A stretch of 42,836 bases of DNA from Alphaproteobacteria bacterium (GTDB lineage: Bacteria > Pseudomonadota > Alphaproteobacteria > Caulobacterales > Hyphomonadaceae), in the NCBI GenBank assembly GCA_018827375.1, contig JAHJYW010000033.1, positions 1 through 42,836 of the forward strand, written 5' to 3'. Made by a program: the position numbers and the translations under genes. This document shows, in pieces, positions 32,069 to 41,112 of this stretch (within the stretch, counting starts at the first letter, position 1; each line of letters begins with the position of its first letter). The notes beneath the pieces are model-generated. The model saw only the letters and a program-made list of their open reading frames with translations. It was not told where the DNA came from and ran no database searches.

Positions 32069-33324
32069 GGCTGTTTACCTCCTTCATAAGGCTTCAGAAC
32101 AATATCCTTGTTGACGAGCACACCGAGCCGCCAGCCGGGCCTGATTGTGATCGAGGGCTGGACGTCCAGATTGCGGCGCACGATTTCCTGACCGGCCTCA
32201 TTGGCACCGGTCTGGGCCGAGCGGCGAAGCGCCCGGGCGATATCACCCTCGTCGTCGCTGGCGAGTTCGGACCCGACGCCGAGCAGGGTCGACAGTGCGA
32301 CGCCCTGCAACAGTTTCCAGGAATGATAGTCGACCTTGTCTTCCAGGCCCGCATAGCCGCGCGCATCGACGCCGGCGAGATTTTCGATCCTGATCGAGGT
32401 TCCGTCCGGCATCACGATCCGGCTCCAGACAAGGAGCGCCCGTGACTGTCCGAACGCGATCACACTGTCATAGCTCCCGATGAGCCGGGCACCCTGCGGT
32501 ACGAGCACGCTCTCACCGGTCACGGTGTCATAGACCGGGCTTGTCACCTGCGCGATGACCTGACCCGGAAGATCGGAGTTTACACCCGTCAGCAGGGTTG
32601 CTGGAATGATCGTGCCCGCCATCAGCTGGTAAGGCGAGACTGGCGTCTCCAGCCGATGCGGATTGTAGATCGACGGATCCGTCTCGGTGCCCAGAAAATC
32701 AAGCTTGCGCACTTGCCGGTTCGGATCCTCGCTTAAAGACGACCCGAACGCGCTGCCGTCAGATGGCGCAAACGCCGAGAGGTCCGGAAAACTCACCGAA
32801 GTCGCTGAGGGACTAGCGGCACTCCCTCCAATACTCTTCGCGCCCATACCGGCCCCAACTCGGAAAAACACCCCACTCCCGCGCGCCGCATCGGAGAGCG
32901 CCGCTTCACGTGCTCGCAACTCCGCCTCCAGCGCCGCAAGCTGCTCACGCATGGGGTCAACCTCAGGCACATCTTCTGCAGGCAATCCCATCCGCCCTTC
33001 GCGCTGTGCCTTCAGGATCGGCGTCCCGAGGTCTCCCGGCAGTGGCGGCCCGAGAATGTCCTCGGCAGGCTTTATCTCGCTGTAGGAGGCAGGCAACGCC
33101 GCCAGGCCATCTGCTGTCGGATTATGGCCGGTGTTATAAAGCTCGCGAGATGCGCCAACGGACTCATCCTTCGGACTTTGCAGCGCAAAGGCAAGCGAGC
33201 CGAGAACGATCGCGCTGCCGGTACCGAGCAGGACCATCAGCGCCCGTTTGGAGAACCGTTTGACCGGCCTCGGGCGCCCCCGGATTTCGAGCGGCTGTGC
33301 TGGTGGGGAAGCAGTCTCTGTCAT
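32065..33324 (-). CDS. trbI: Conjugal transfer protein TrbI (VirB10-like)
   Basis: This is a 419-residue protein. A basic cytoplasmic N-terminus (RGRPRPVKRFSKRALMVLLG) leads into one membrane span at about 28-47. A proline/acidic periplasmic linker with the coiled-coil segment REQLAALEAELRAREAALSD follows. The C-terminal VirB10 beta-barrel domain includes PYQLMAGTIIPATLLTGVNS, GQVIAQVTSPVYDTVTGESV and LVPQGARLIGSYDSVIAFGQ. It spans both membranes as the core of the type IV secretion channel. It overlaps trbG and the DUF2274 gene by four bases each. It is complete and of usual length. Confidence 0.96.
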   Translation of the reverse strand: MTETASPPAQPLEIRGRPRPVKRFSKRALMVLLGTGSAIVLGSLAFALQSPKDESVGASRELYNTGHNPTADGLAALPASYSEIKPAEDILGPPLPGDLGTPILKAQREGRMGLPAEDVPEVDPMREQLAALEAELRAREAALSDAARGSGVFFRVGAGMGAKSIGGSAASPSATSVSFPDLSAFAPSDGSAFGSSLSEDPNRQVRKLDFLGTETDPSIYNPHRLETPVSPYQLMAGTIIPATLLTGVNSDLPGQVIAQVTSPVYDTVTGESVLVPQGARLIGSYDSVIAFGQSRALLVWSRIVMPDGTSIRIENLAGVDARGYAGLEDKVDYHSWKLLQGVALSTLLGVGSELASDDEGDIARALRRSAQTGANEAGQEIVRRNLDVQPSITIRPGWRLGVLVNKDIVLKPYEGGKQP

Positions 33325-34343
33325 GGCTGCGCACTACGAAGGTCATTGCGCGCAATCTTCACGACATCCTGGCGCTTTTCCCCCAGGCGCAGTTCGGCGC
33401 GCGCGAACAGGCGGTCGACGACATAATAGTCGCCGGACATGCGATAATTGACGAGCTGGGACTTGCCGTCCCGGCCGATGACGAAGAGAGCAGGCGCCTC
33501 GCCCTGGTCGAGCCGGGCCGGGAACTGGATATAGACCTTGCGGCCATCGTCGAACACGCGATCCGGGCGCCAATGTGGTTGATCGCCAGTCACGTCGTAC
33601 CGGAATTTCAGCCGCTCGAGTTGCAACCCGGCTGGCGATGACGATGCGCGTGTTGCCGCCGAACTCGCCACTCGCGTCACCAATTGCTGGTCGGCATAGC
33701 GCCATGAGACGGCCGCCATATAGGTTTCCTCGAACGCGCGCAGTTCCAGGTGATAGGCCCGAAGGCTCGTCGTGATGATGAGGTTGGTCTTCAGGCCGGC
33801 CTGTGTCGGCTTGATCAGGATATGGGCCTGGGCATCGGTGCCCGTCCCGGACACCGTATCCCCGAGCACCCAGCGCACCGTATCGCCCGCAGAGACCGAG
33901 ATAAGCTCCTCGCCGGGTTGGAGGACAATGTCGGTCACCTGTTCCGGCGCGCAATAGACCTGGTAGAGCGCGCCGACCGTGTAGGGATAGACCTGGATCG
34001 CGTTCATGTAATTGTCGAGCGAAGGCTCGATGGCCGCCTTGCCGTTTGCCGTCTCTATGGCCTGGTAGGGCTGGAGCGATGGCGCATCTGCCTCCGTCGG
34101 CATGGGCTTCAGCTGGCCCGGCATCGCGCGAGCTACTGTCGTCGGCGTGTAGGTGCGGTAGACAACAGGTGTCGGCTCAAGGTTCGCGTCGGCGATATCG
34201 GTCTCTTCCGCATCAGGGGCGAGATAGAGATCTTCGACATAGTCCGGCTCGTCGAGCGTGATGTCAGGGCCGACGGCGGTCGGGAAGGATTCGCAAGCCG
34301 CAAGCGCGGTCGAGGCGAGGACGATCAGGGCAAGGCGTTTCAT
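33321..34343 (-). CDS. trbG: Conjugal transfer protein TrbG (VirB9-like), lipoprotein signal
   Basis: This is a 340-residue protein. The signal MKRLALIVLASTALAAC ends in a lipobox with Cys17, so it is probably a lipoprotein. After an acidic linker comes the VirB9/CagX domain: IQVYPYTVGALYQVYCAPEQ, TDIVLQPGEELISVSAGDTV and, at the C-terminus, the VirB9 beta-sandwich (FRYDVTGDQPHWRPDRVFDD, PALFVIGRDGKSQLVNYR). It forms the outer-membrane ring with TrbI. The gene is 12 bases after trbF, and its stop overlaps trbI as ATGA. Confidence 0.95.
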   Translation of the reverse strand: MKRLALIVLASTALAACESFPTAVGPDITLDEPDYVEDLYLAPDAEETDIADANLEPTPVVYRTYTPTTVARAMPGQLKPMPTEADAPSLQPYQAIETANGKAAIEPSLDNYMNAIQVYPYTVGALYQVYCAPEQVTDIVLQPGEELISVSAGDTVRWVLGDTVSGTGTDAQAHILIKPTQAGLKTNLIITTSLRAYHLELRAFEETYMAAVSWRYADQQLVTRVASSAATRASSSPAGLQLERLKFRYDVTGDQPHWRPDRVFDDGRKVYIQFPARLDQGEAPALFVIGRDGKSQLVNYRMSGDYYVVDRLFARAELRLGEKRQDVVKIARNDLRSAQP

Positions 34344-34355
34344 GGGGGTATGCTC

Positions 34356-35042
34356 CTATTGATGGTCTTTCGACCAGTTGAGGCCGTGAACGTAGAGGCC
34401 GAGGGGATTGGCCCGCAGGGCCTCTTCCGTGCGTGGCGGGTCGATGACGATCGAGAACACGCCGGTATGGTTTGACTGGCCGGTCTCGGTGCCATTTCGG
34501 TAGGCAGTCTCGCGCCAGCGCACCGTGAAGCTTTCGTCGGAGGCGCGCACAACGCTCGTCACATCGACAGACACGGAGCGCCGTCCGAGATCCGCAAAAG
34601 GATCATTGTCGCGGGCATAGTCATTCAGCGTCGCAGCGGCCCGGTCGGTCGCATAGGCATAGGCCGTCAGCCAGTTCTGCCTGACAACGACCGGATCGAT
34701 GGAGATGGACCGCGTGTTCTTCACAAATTCTGCGAGGTGGAACGCGATCTGCGCATTGGTCGGCTCATAGCGCCCGTCGGCCGGGGCGACGGCGCGCACG
34801 GCGCCTTCGCCCGTCAGCTCGACCACGTAAGGCGTGACGATGGACTGGGTCGAGCGCCAGACAAGACCGCCCGCGAGTACGAACGAGAGGGCAAGACTGC
34901 CGAGTGCGGCCAGCCGCCAGTTGGCAGCCTGCACGCGGGCTGAGCCGATCCTGTCGTCCCAGGCCTGCGCGGCGCGCTGGTAGGGCGTGACGGGTTCCGG
35001 TGTTTCGCCATAGCGGGTGGAATTTCGCTTCCAGAGGTTCAT
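34356..35042 (-). CDS. trbF: Conjugal transfer protein TrbF (VirB8-like)
   Basis: This is a 228-residue protein beginning MNLWKRNSTRYGETPEPVTP. GAGGA lies eight bases upstream of the ATG at 35042, immediately after the trbL stop, which favours this start over two ATGs 5-8 codons earlier. The YQRAAQAWDDRIGSARVQAA segment is followed by one membrane span (about 43-63, LAALGSLALSFVLAGGLVW). The periplasmic VirB8 domain contains FVKNTRSISIDPVVVRQNWL and SFTVRWRETAYRNG. It is an inner-membrane assembly component of the transfer channel. Confidence 0.95.
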   Translation of the reverse strand: MNLWKRNSTRYGETPEPVTPYQRAAQAWDDRIGSARVQAANWRLAALGSLALSFVLAGGLVWRSTQSIVTPYVVELTGEGAVRAVAPADGRYEPTNAQIAFHLAEFVKNTRSISIDPVVVRQNWLTAYAYATDRAAATLNDYARDNDPFADLGRRSVSVDVTSVVRASDESFTVRWRETAYRNGTETGQSNHTGVFSIVIDPPRTEEALRANPLGLYVHGLNWSKDHQ

Positions 35043-35043
35043 G

Positions 35044-36369
35044 TCAGTCCTCGTCATTTCTGAGTTGTATCGAAGTGCCACCGCCCGGCCGGTCGCCGTC
35101 GCGCACAGCGGAGGCCGCCATCATGCCGGCATCGCGGGTCGACTGATCGCGCCTTATGCGCCGGGCCCAGTCAGGGGAAGAATTCGGTCCATTGGTTGGA
35201 CCGGCGTTCGGCGCGCCCGTGCCACCCGTCGCCGCGAACGCTGCGCGTGCTCCGGCCTGATGACGCTCGCCTGGGGTTCCAAATGCCCGCCGGGCAAAGG
35301 CTTTCGCGCCAGACGCTGCCGCGCGAACACCTGCTTCCGCGACACCGCTCATGCCCGCCATCGTTGCGCCGGCACCGGTCTTGCCAGAAGCGGCCGCATT
35401 CATCTGGTAGGCTGTGCGGGCACCGCCGGCCATGGACGCTGCTGCGCCGACCGCACTTCGCGTGCCGCCGGCTGCGGCCCCGATGCCCGCCTTGGCAAGG
35501 CTGCCGCCTGCGACGGTCCCGGCAGCGACGCCAGCTGCCGTACCGATGGCGGCCCCTGCGCCAAGCTGCGGCGCGCCGGAGACAAGGCCCGTGGCGATCC
35601 CAGGCCCGAACAGGCCGAGGGCCAGCAGGGAGAGGGAACCGAGGATAACGGAGGCGGCCTGTTCGAGCGTCACTTCGTCCGGCTGGAAGGTCGATGCGAT
35701 TGATCCGAAGATGGTCGAGCCGATGCCGACAATGATGGCCAGCACCATGAGCTTGATGCCCGACGCGATAACATTGCCGAGCACTTTTTCGGCGAGGAAC
35801 GAGGTCTTGTTCCAGAGCGCGAACGGGATCAGCACGAACCCGGCCAGTGTCGTCAGCTTGAACTCGATGATGGTCACGAAGAGCTGGATGGCGAGGAAGA
35901 AGAAGGCGAGGAGCGTGATGATCCAGGCGAGGAACAGGACAGCGATGATGACAATGTTCTGGAAGAAGGCGATCGGGCCGGTCAGCTTCTCGATCTCGTC
36001 GAGCAGGGGCAGAGCGGCATCGAACCCGGTCGCGGCGACGAAGCCGGGTTTCATGATGTCGTCTGCGGTGATCGTGCCGCCGGTGGCGTTGAGGCCCAGC
36101 TGCGCAAAGCTCGTAAACACCACATCCGACAGGAGCGCAAAATTGCCGAGGATCAGCGCGAAGGCGCCGACATAGAGCACCTTCTTCAGGAACCTGCCGA
36201 CAATGTCCGTGTCTGGCCCCATCGCCCAGAAGAGGCCCGCTAGTGTGATGTCAATCGCGATCAGCGCGGAGGTCAGGAACGCGACATCCGGCTGCAAGAG
36301 ACCGAATCCGCTGTCGATATAGGCCGAGAAGGTTGCAACAAACTGGTCGATGACGCCGAGGTCTTCCAT
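35044..36369 (-). CDS. trbL: Conjugal transfer protein TrbL (VirB6-like)
   Basis: This is a 441-residue polytopic membrane protein. The N-terminal 280 residues contain about six hydrophobic spans (VAFLTSALIAIDITLAGLFW, VLYVGAFALILGNFALLSDV, NIVIIAVLFLAWIITLLAFF, VLGSLSLLALGLFG). The C-terminal 160 residues are low-complexity Ala/Gly/Thr/Arg-rich and end in SIQLRNDED, as usual for TrbL. It forms part of the inner-membrane channel. It begins four bases after trbJ, leaving no room for a trbK entry-exclusion gene, which often lies between trbJ and trbL. Confidence 0.95.
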   Translation of the reverse strand: MEDLGVIDQFVATFSAYIDSGFGLLQPDVAFLTSALIAIDITLAGLFWAMGPDTDIVGRFLKKVLYVGAFALILGNFALLSDVVFTSFAQLGLNATGGTITADDIMKPGFVAATGFDAALPLLDEIEKLTGPIAFFQNIVIIAVLFLAWIITLLAFFFLAIQLFVTIIEFKLTTLAGFVLIPFALWNKTSFLAEKVLGNVIASGIKLMVLAIIVGIGSTIFGSIASTFQPDEVTLEQAASVILGSLSLLALGLFGPGIATGLVSGAPQLGAGAAIGTAAGVAAGTVAGGSLAKAGIGAAAGGTRSAVGAAASMAGGARTAYQMNAAASGKTGAGATMAGMSGVAEAGVRAAASGAKAFARRAFGTPGERHQAGARAAFAATGGTGAPNAGPTNGPNSSPDWARRIRRDQSTRDAGMMAASAVRDGDRPGGGTSIQLRNDED

Positions 36370-36373
36370 GGTG

Positions 36374-37099
36374 CTAATCCCGCATGTAGGCGACGCCGTC
36401 GCCGCGGAAGCGTTTGTGTCGGATGCGGGCCTGCTTTTCGATGGCGGCCCGGCGGGATTCTTCGAGCGCCACCATCCGGTATTGCGCCGCCATCAATTGC
36501 TGCATCTGCATCTGTTGTTCGACGGACAGCGCGACGAGCTGGTTGCCCGCCTGGGCGACTGACAGGTTGCCGGTCGCAGCCTGGCTCTCACCGACAAGAT
36601 CGGTCAGCGTTTCGCGCGCGTCCGCTATTGAGGTCACGATGCCCGACTGGACCTGGATGGAGGCGCGGAACGCGTCCCGGCTGATCCGCCACTGGTCGGC
36701 GGCTTCGACCACGATCTCCTCATTGGAGAGGTCCTCATAGGAGTCCGGGAAGGCCTCTTGATACTGGCGCTCAGACTCTTCGACATCGTAGGTGACCTCA
36801 CCCGCTTCACGCATCAGCGTGTCGATGCGTTCGAGCAGGCGTTTCAGGTGCTCGATCGAGGCATAGTCGAGCCGCTTCAGGTCCTCGGCCTGGTTCACCA
36901 GCATCTGGGCCTCATGCTGGAGTTGCTCGACCTGATTATTGATCTGCTCGAGTGTGTTGGTGGCCGTCACGATATTCTGAACGAGGTTGGTCGGATCGAT
37001 CACCACATCGCCTACGCCGAGCAAGGCGTTTGCCGGGGGCGCTAGTCCAACAAGCGAGGACACGGACACAAGAAGAATGGCGATCATTCGGCGGCGCAT
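36374..37099 (-). CDS. trbJ: Conjugal transfer protein TrbJ (VirB5-like)
   Basis: This is a 241-residue periplasmic protein. A Sec signal (MRRRMIAILLVSVSSLVGLA) ends near PANA-LLGVG. The mature protein is mostly coiled coil (NIVTATNTLEQINNQVEQLQ, QLVALSVEQQMQMQQLMAAQ) with the VVIDPTNLVQNI opening typical of TrbJ. It is a minor pilus or channel component. The start lies 16 bases inside the end of trbE, so translation is coupled. Confidence 0.95.
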   Translation of the reverse strand: MRRRMIAILLVSVSSLVGLAPPANALLGVGDVVIDPTNLVQNIVTATNTLEQINNQVEQLQHEAQMLVNQAEDLKRLDYASIEHLKRLLERIDTLMREAGEVTYDVEESERQYQEAFPDSYEDLSNEEIVVEAADQWRISRDAFRASIQVQSGIVTSIADARETLTDLVGESQAATGNLSVAQAGNQLVALSVEQQMQMQQLMAAQYRMVALEESRRAAIEKQARIRHKRFRGDGVAYMRD

Positions 37100-39513
37100 G
37101 GCATCTCTCCTTCCGTTCCGATCAGGTCAGCGGCCCAATGAAGTCCGCGTGCCGCAAGCCAGGCGGGCGCGAACCCGTCCGGATCGGAAGCAGCACAAAT
37201 CTCAGTGATCAGCTTCTGATCCGCCTTCGACCCCGAAGCGCAAAAGGCCAGGGCGACCGGGCCGAGATCGAGATCGAACAGGCGGTTTCCATCCGGCGTC
37301 TGAACATAATAATCCCGCTTTGGTGTGGCCCGCGCGATCAGTTCGACCTGACGGGCATTGAGTCCGAAGGATTCATACGTTGCTTGCTGCGAGGGCTCCT
37401 CAGCACGGGCATTGGCAAGGAAGATGCGGGTCGGCGCACTTTCGATCAGGCTCGGCGCAATCGAGCTTGCGGAGATGTCCGACAGGCTCTGCGTCGCGAA
37501 CACGACCGAGACATTCTTCTTGCGCAGCGTCTTCAGCCAGTCGCGCAGGCGGCCTGCAAACATCGGATGATCGAGGAACAGCCAGGCCTCATCGAGGATA
37601 AGCAGGGTCGGCCTGCCATCGAACCGTGCTTCGAGCTTCGCAAAGAGGTGCGCCAGCACAGGCGCGGCGAGCCGCTTGTCCTGCATCAGCGCGTCCATTT
37701 CGAAACAGAGCATATCGCTGTCTTCGAGGCGGTCCTCATCGGCATCGAGCAGCGCGCCATAGGGACCGGCGAGCGTATAGGGTTCCAGCGCCTGCCGGAG
37801 TTCCGGCGACTGCACCAGTGCCGCAAGCCCCGTCAGCGTGCGCTGCGCCAGAGGTGCCGCGCCAAGGCTCTGCAGCGCCGTCCAGACGGCCTGCTTCACT
37901 TCGGGCGTCACAGCGACGTTTTCTTGAGCAATCAGGCCGAGCACCCAAGCCTGCGCTGCGGCGATCCCGGCTTCGCTATCAATGTCCCGCAAAGGCTGGA
38001 ACGCGAGGGTACCATCGAGACCCAGATCATACCATGTCCCGCCAAGGACGAGCGTCGCGCAGCGCGCCGACCCGCCCTTGTCGAAGAGGAAGACCTGCGC
38101 GTCCGCATAGCGGCGGAACTGCAAGGCCAGGAGCGACAGGAGGACGGATTTGCCGGCCCCGGTCGGCCCGACCACCATCATATGCCCGACATCGCCCTGA
38201 TGGGTGACCAGCCGGAACGGGGTCGAACTGGCCGAGCGCGCCATCAGGAGTGGAGGACCGTCCAGGTGCTGATTGCGCTCCGGCCCGGCCCAGAGCGCCG
38301 AGAGCGGCGCCATATGGGCAAGGTTGATCGTATTGAGCAGCGGCTGGCGGACATTGGCATAGGCCTCGCCCGGCAGCGTGCCGAGCCAGGCTTCGACCGC
38401 ATTGACGCTTTCTGAGACACAGGTGAACCCGCGTCCCCTGATCACGCGCTCGACGGCGCGGATCTGGTCTTCAGCCACGGATGCATCCGCATGCCGGACG
38501 ACAATCGCCGTCGTGCAGAATCCGAAGGCAACATGACCCGCCCCAAGGGCTTGTAGCGCTTCATCAGCATCGGCGGCCTGATTGTCGGCATCTGAGTTGA
38601 GCAGTGTGGCCGGCTCATTGGTAAGGATTTCGCGAAGGTAGGAGGTGAGGGAGCGGCGCTTGGCAAACCAGTTGCGGACATAGGCGTTGAGGGTTTTCTC
38701 GGCGTCCGGTTTGTCAAGCGGCAGGAACCTGGTCACCCAGCGATAGGCAAAGCCAAGCTGATCTAGTTCCGACAGAAGTCCAGGCTCACCCGTTGCCGGG
38801 AACCCGTTCACGGTGAGAACCTTCAACGTTTCGTCGCCAAGGCGGGGCGAGAGCCCGCCGGTCAGTGGCGTATCGACCAGAAACGCATCGAGACACATTG
38901 GCAGCGACGGTGCCTTCACCGTCTGACGCGTCACCGAAATGCAGGCATGCAGGTAGGTCAGCGTCTCATCATCATCCAGGAACCGCGCCTCCGGCATCAG
39001 GTCCGCCATCATGTCGCGCGCCCGGGATGTTTCAGTTGCGAAATGGGCGAGATGTTCGCTCCAGAACGCAGCCGGGGCGTCTGCCGGATCGTCGATGAAG
39101 AGCTGCTCGATCCGGGCCGTGCGGTCTGCCGGCGGCATCCAGGTCAGCGTCAGGTAGCAGTCGGTCTCGAAGTGGCGCCCATGCTCTTCAAACGCGGCGC
39201 GGCGTTCCTCGTCCACGAGCCAGGCCGCGCCATCGCGCCAGGTGCTTTCGGGATAGGTGACGGACGGCCTGCGGTCGGCTTCGATATGCAGGGCCCAGCC
39301 CGAGCCGAACCGGCTGAGGAGATTGTTCATGCGCGCCGTGACCGCGACCAGTTCTTCCGGCGTCGAGCTTTCAAGGTCGGGGCCGCGATAGAAACACGTC
39401 CGCTGCAGGCTGCCATCCTTGTTGAGGACGATGCCGGGCGCGATCAGGCAGGCCCATTTGAGATGATCGGCAAGCGCGGCCGGGCGGGCGCGGTATTCAC
39501 GAAGGTTCAGCAT
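37084..39513 (-). CDS. trbE: Conjugal transfer ATPase TrbE (VirB4-like)
   Basis: This is an 809-residue ATPase starting MLNLREYRARPAALADHLKW. The N-terminal VirB4/CagE region is followed by Walker A (GPTGAGKS, residues 449-456), Walker B (TLLILDEAWLFLDHPMF) and downstream LKTLRKKNVSVVFATQSLSD. It energises channel and pilus assembly at the inner membrane. It overlaps trbD by seven bases and trbJ by sixteen. Length is normal and no defect is seen. Confidence 0.97.
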   Translation of the reverse strand: MLNLREYRARPAALADHLKWACLIAPGIVLNKDGSLQRTCFYRGPDLESSTPEELVAVTARMNNLLSRFGSGWALHIEADRRPSVTYPESTWRDGAAWLVDEERRAAFEEHGRHFETDCYLTLTWMPPADRTARIEQLFIDDPADAPAAFWSEHLAHFATETSRARDMMADLMPEARFLDDDETLTYLHACISVTRQTVKAPSLPMCLDAFLVDTPLTGGLSPRLGDETLKVLTVNGFPATGEPGLLSELDQLGFAYRWVTRFLPLDKPDAEKTLNAYVRNWFAKRRSLTSYLREILTNEPATLLNSDADNQAADADEALQALGAGHVAFGFCTTAIVVRHADASVAEDQIRAVERVIRGRGFTCVSESVNAVEAWLGTLPGEAYANVRQPLLNTINLAHMAPLSALWAGPERNQHLDGPPLLMARSASSTPFRLVTHQGDVGHMMVVGPTGAGKSVLLSLLALQFRRYADAQVFLFDKGGSARCATLVLGGTWYDLGLDGTLAFQPLRDIDSEAGIAAAQAWVLGLIAQENVAVTPEVKQAVWTALQSLGAAPLAQRTLTGLAALVQSPELRQALEPYTLAGPYGALLDADEDRLEDSDMLCFEMDALMQDKRLAAPVLAHLFAKLEARFDGRPTLLILDEAWLFLDHPMFAGRLRDWLKTLRKKNVSVVFATQSLSDISASSIAPSLIESAPTRIFLANARAEEPSQQATYESFGLNARQVELIARATPKRDYYVQTPDGNRLFDLDLGPVALAFCASGSKADQKLITEICAASDPDGFAPAWLAARGLHWAADLIGTEGEMPCAAE

Positions 39514-39779
39514 GCGTAATAGCCCCTTGTCCTTATGTGCCGGATCAGAACGTCGGCAAATTGCGGGTCGCGCCTTGCGGCGAAGACGCAGATGCCCTGC
39601 GCCACGATCCAGAAGACGAGGCCCACGACCCAGAGCTGCAGGCCGATGCCGAGTGCGGCGGCCAGCGTGCCGTTGACGATGGTCGCAAGCCTTGGCGCCC
39701 CTGCGAGCAGGATCGGCGCCGTCAAAGAGCGATGCACCGGCACACTATAGCCAGGGGGCAGGGGGCGGTTGTCAGCCAT
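39507..39779 (-). CDS. trbD: Conjugal transfer protein TrbD (VirB3-like)
   Basis: This 90-residue protein begins MADNRPLPPGYSVPVHRSLT. The PGYxVPVHRSLT opening and the paired membrane spans (TLAAALGIGLQLWVVGLVFW then IVAQGICVF) identify TrbD. It is an inner-membrane partner of TrbE. The ATG shares a base with the trbC stop (TGATG) and the end overlaps trbE. A longer frame reads upstream in the same phase, but its extra residues are shadow translation of trbC and trbB. Confidence 0.93.
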   Translation of the reverse strand: MADNRPLPPGYSVPVHRSLTAPILLAGAPRLATIVNGTLAAALGIGLQLWVVGLVFWIVAQGICVFAARRDPQFADVLIRHIRTRGYYAC

Positions 39780-40090
39780 CAGAGCGTTGCCCCACCGCCG
39801 AACGAGAAGAAAGACAGGAAGAATGACGTTGCGGCAAACGCGATCGAGAGACCGAACACGATCTGCAACAATTTGCGCATGCCGCCGCCGCTCTCGCCGA
39901 AGGCAAGGCCAAGGCCGGTCAGGATGATGACGATCGTCGCAAGGATCTTGGCGACCGGGCCTTCTATGGAGTCGAGGATGGATTGCAGCGGGGCTTCCCA
40001 GGGCATGCCGGATCCGGCTGCATGGGCGGGGAAGGCGAGTGTGGCAACCAGCAGGGTGAGGCTGATGCCCTTGATCGTGTCTTTGGTCAT
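39779..40090 (-). CDS. trbC: Conjugal transfer pilin TrbC (VirB2-like)
   Basis: This 103-residue pilin precursor has the signal GISLTLLVATLAFPAHA with cleavage after AHA. Two hydrophobic helices follow (VAKILATIVIILTGLGLAFG and IVFGLSIAFAATSFFLSFFS). It is the major pilus subunit. In RP4, TrbC also needs TraF for maturation and cyclisation. No TraF is recognisable in the window, which raises the question of how this pilin matures. It overlaps trbB by four bases (ATGA). Confidence 0.94.
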   Translation of the reverse strand: MTKDTIKGISLTLLVATLAFPAHAAGSGMPWEAPLQSILDSIEGPVAKILATIVIILTGLGLAFGESGGGMRKLLQIVFGLSIAFAATSFFLSFFSFGGGATL

Positions 40091-41112
40091 TGAGGGGGTG
40101 TCCTTTCAGGTGCGGTGGAGAGAAGCGGTTCAGAAAAGGGCAGGCTGGGCAGGACGAGCTGCAGGTCCGGCTGGACGGGCGTGAGGTCGTACCCGCCGCG
40201 CCCAAGCCCGTTCATGCGCGCGACCGTCTCGACGCGGTGCGCACCTGCGCGCCGCGTGATGTAGACGACACAATCAATCGTCTCGGCGATGAGATCATGC
40301 GGCACCTGAGCCGAGGCTTCGCCGATCATCTGTTCGAGGCGGGAGAGGCCGCCAAGGGCCGAGTTGGCATGCAGGGTGGCGATCCCGCCCGGATGGCCGG
40401 TATTCCAGGCCTTCAGCATGTCGAGCGCTTCGGCGCCGCGCACTTCGCCGATGATGATCCGGTCTGGCCTGAGGCGCAGGGTCGAGCGGACAAGGTCCGC
40501 CAGCGTCACCGATCCCGGTTGCGTACGAAGCTGGACGGCGTCCCGCGCAGTCGAGACAAGTTCGCGCGTATCTTCGAGGATGACCAGCCGGTCACCCGTG
40601 CGCGCTATCTCGGCCAGAAGCGCATTGGCGAGCGTCGTCTTGCCGGAGCCCGTGCCGCCGACAACAAGAATATTGTCGCGGTCCAGCACGGCCTGCCGCA
40701 GGGCTTCAGCATGATGGGGCGCCATCACGCCGGAGGCGACATACTCATCCAATGCGATCACGCGTCCCGTGGGCTTACGGATTGAGAAGCACGGCCCCGG
40801 CGCGACAGGCGGCAGGACCCCCTCAAACCGTTCCCCCCCGATCGGCAACTCCGCCGATACGATGGGTGAGGCCGCATCGACGCGGCGCCCCATATGGCTG
40901 GCGACCAGTCGGATGACGCGTTCGGTATCGGCAGGAAGAACAGTAGACCCGGACGCCGTGCGCCCACTTCCGTGACGTTCGACCCAGAGCTTGCCGTCGG
41001 GATTGATCATGATCTCGACGACGGAGGGATCCTCCAGCGCCGCCACGATCTCGGTACCCAGTGCTGTCACCAGCATGGCACGGGTGCGTGTCTGGCTCAG
41101 TGCATCACGCAT
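40087..41112 (-). CDS. trbB: Conjugal transfer ATPase TrbB (VirB11-like)
   Basis: This is a 341-residue hexameric traffic ATPase. The N-terminal domain (VVEIMINPDGKLWVERHGSG) is followed by Walker A (VVGGTGSGKTTLANALLAEI, near 150-160), the Asp box VILEDTREL, Walker B-like DRIIIGEVRGAEALDMLKAW and the His box HPGGIATLHANSALGGLSRL. The ATG at 41112 was chosen because it overlaps the RHH stop by eight bases; the track of in-frame codons continues seven further. It supplies energy for channel assembly and substrate transfer. Confidence 0.97.
   Translation of the reverse strand: MRDALSQTRTRAMLVTALGTEIVAALEDPSVVEIMINPDGKLWVERHGSGRTASGSTVLPADTERVIRLVASHMGRRVDAASPIVSAELPIGGERFEGVLPPVAPGPCFSIRKPTGRVIALDEYVASGVMAPHHAEALRQAVLDRDNILVVGGTGSGKTTLANALLAEIARTGDRLVILEDTRELVSTARDAVQLRTQPGSVTLADLVRSTLRLRPDRIIIGEVRGAEALDMLKAWNTGHPGGIATLHANSALGGLSRLEQMIGEASAQVPHDLIAETIDCVVYITRRAGAHRVETVARMNGLGRGGYDLTPVQPDLQLVLPSLPFSEPLLSTAPERTPPQ

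Noticed and set aside
36952..38415. A 487-codon plus-strand frame opposite trbE/trbJ
   Set aside because: Antisense shadow of trbE; no recognisable motif and no ribosome-binding site.
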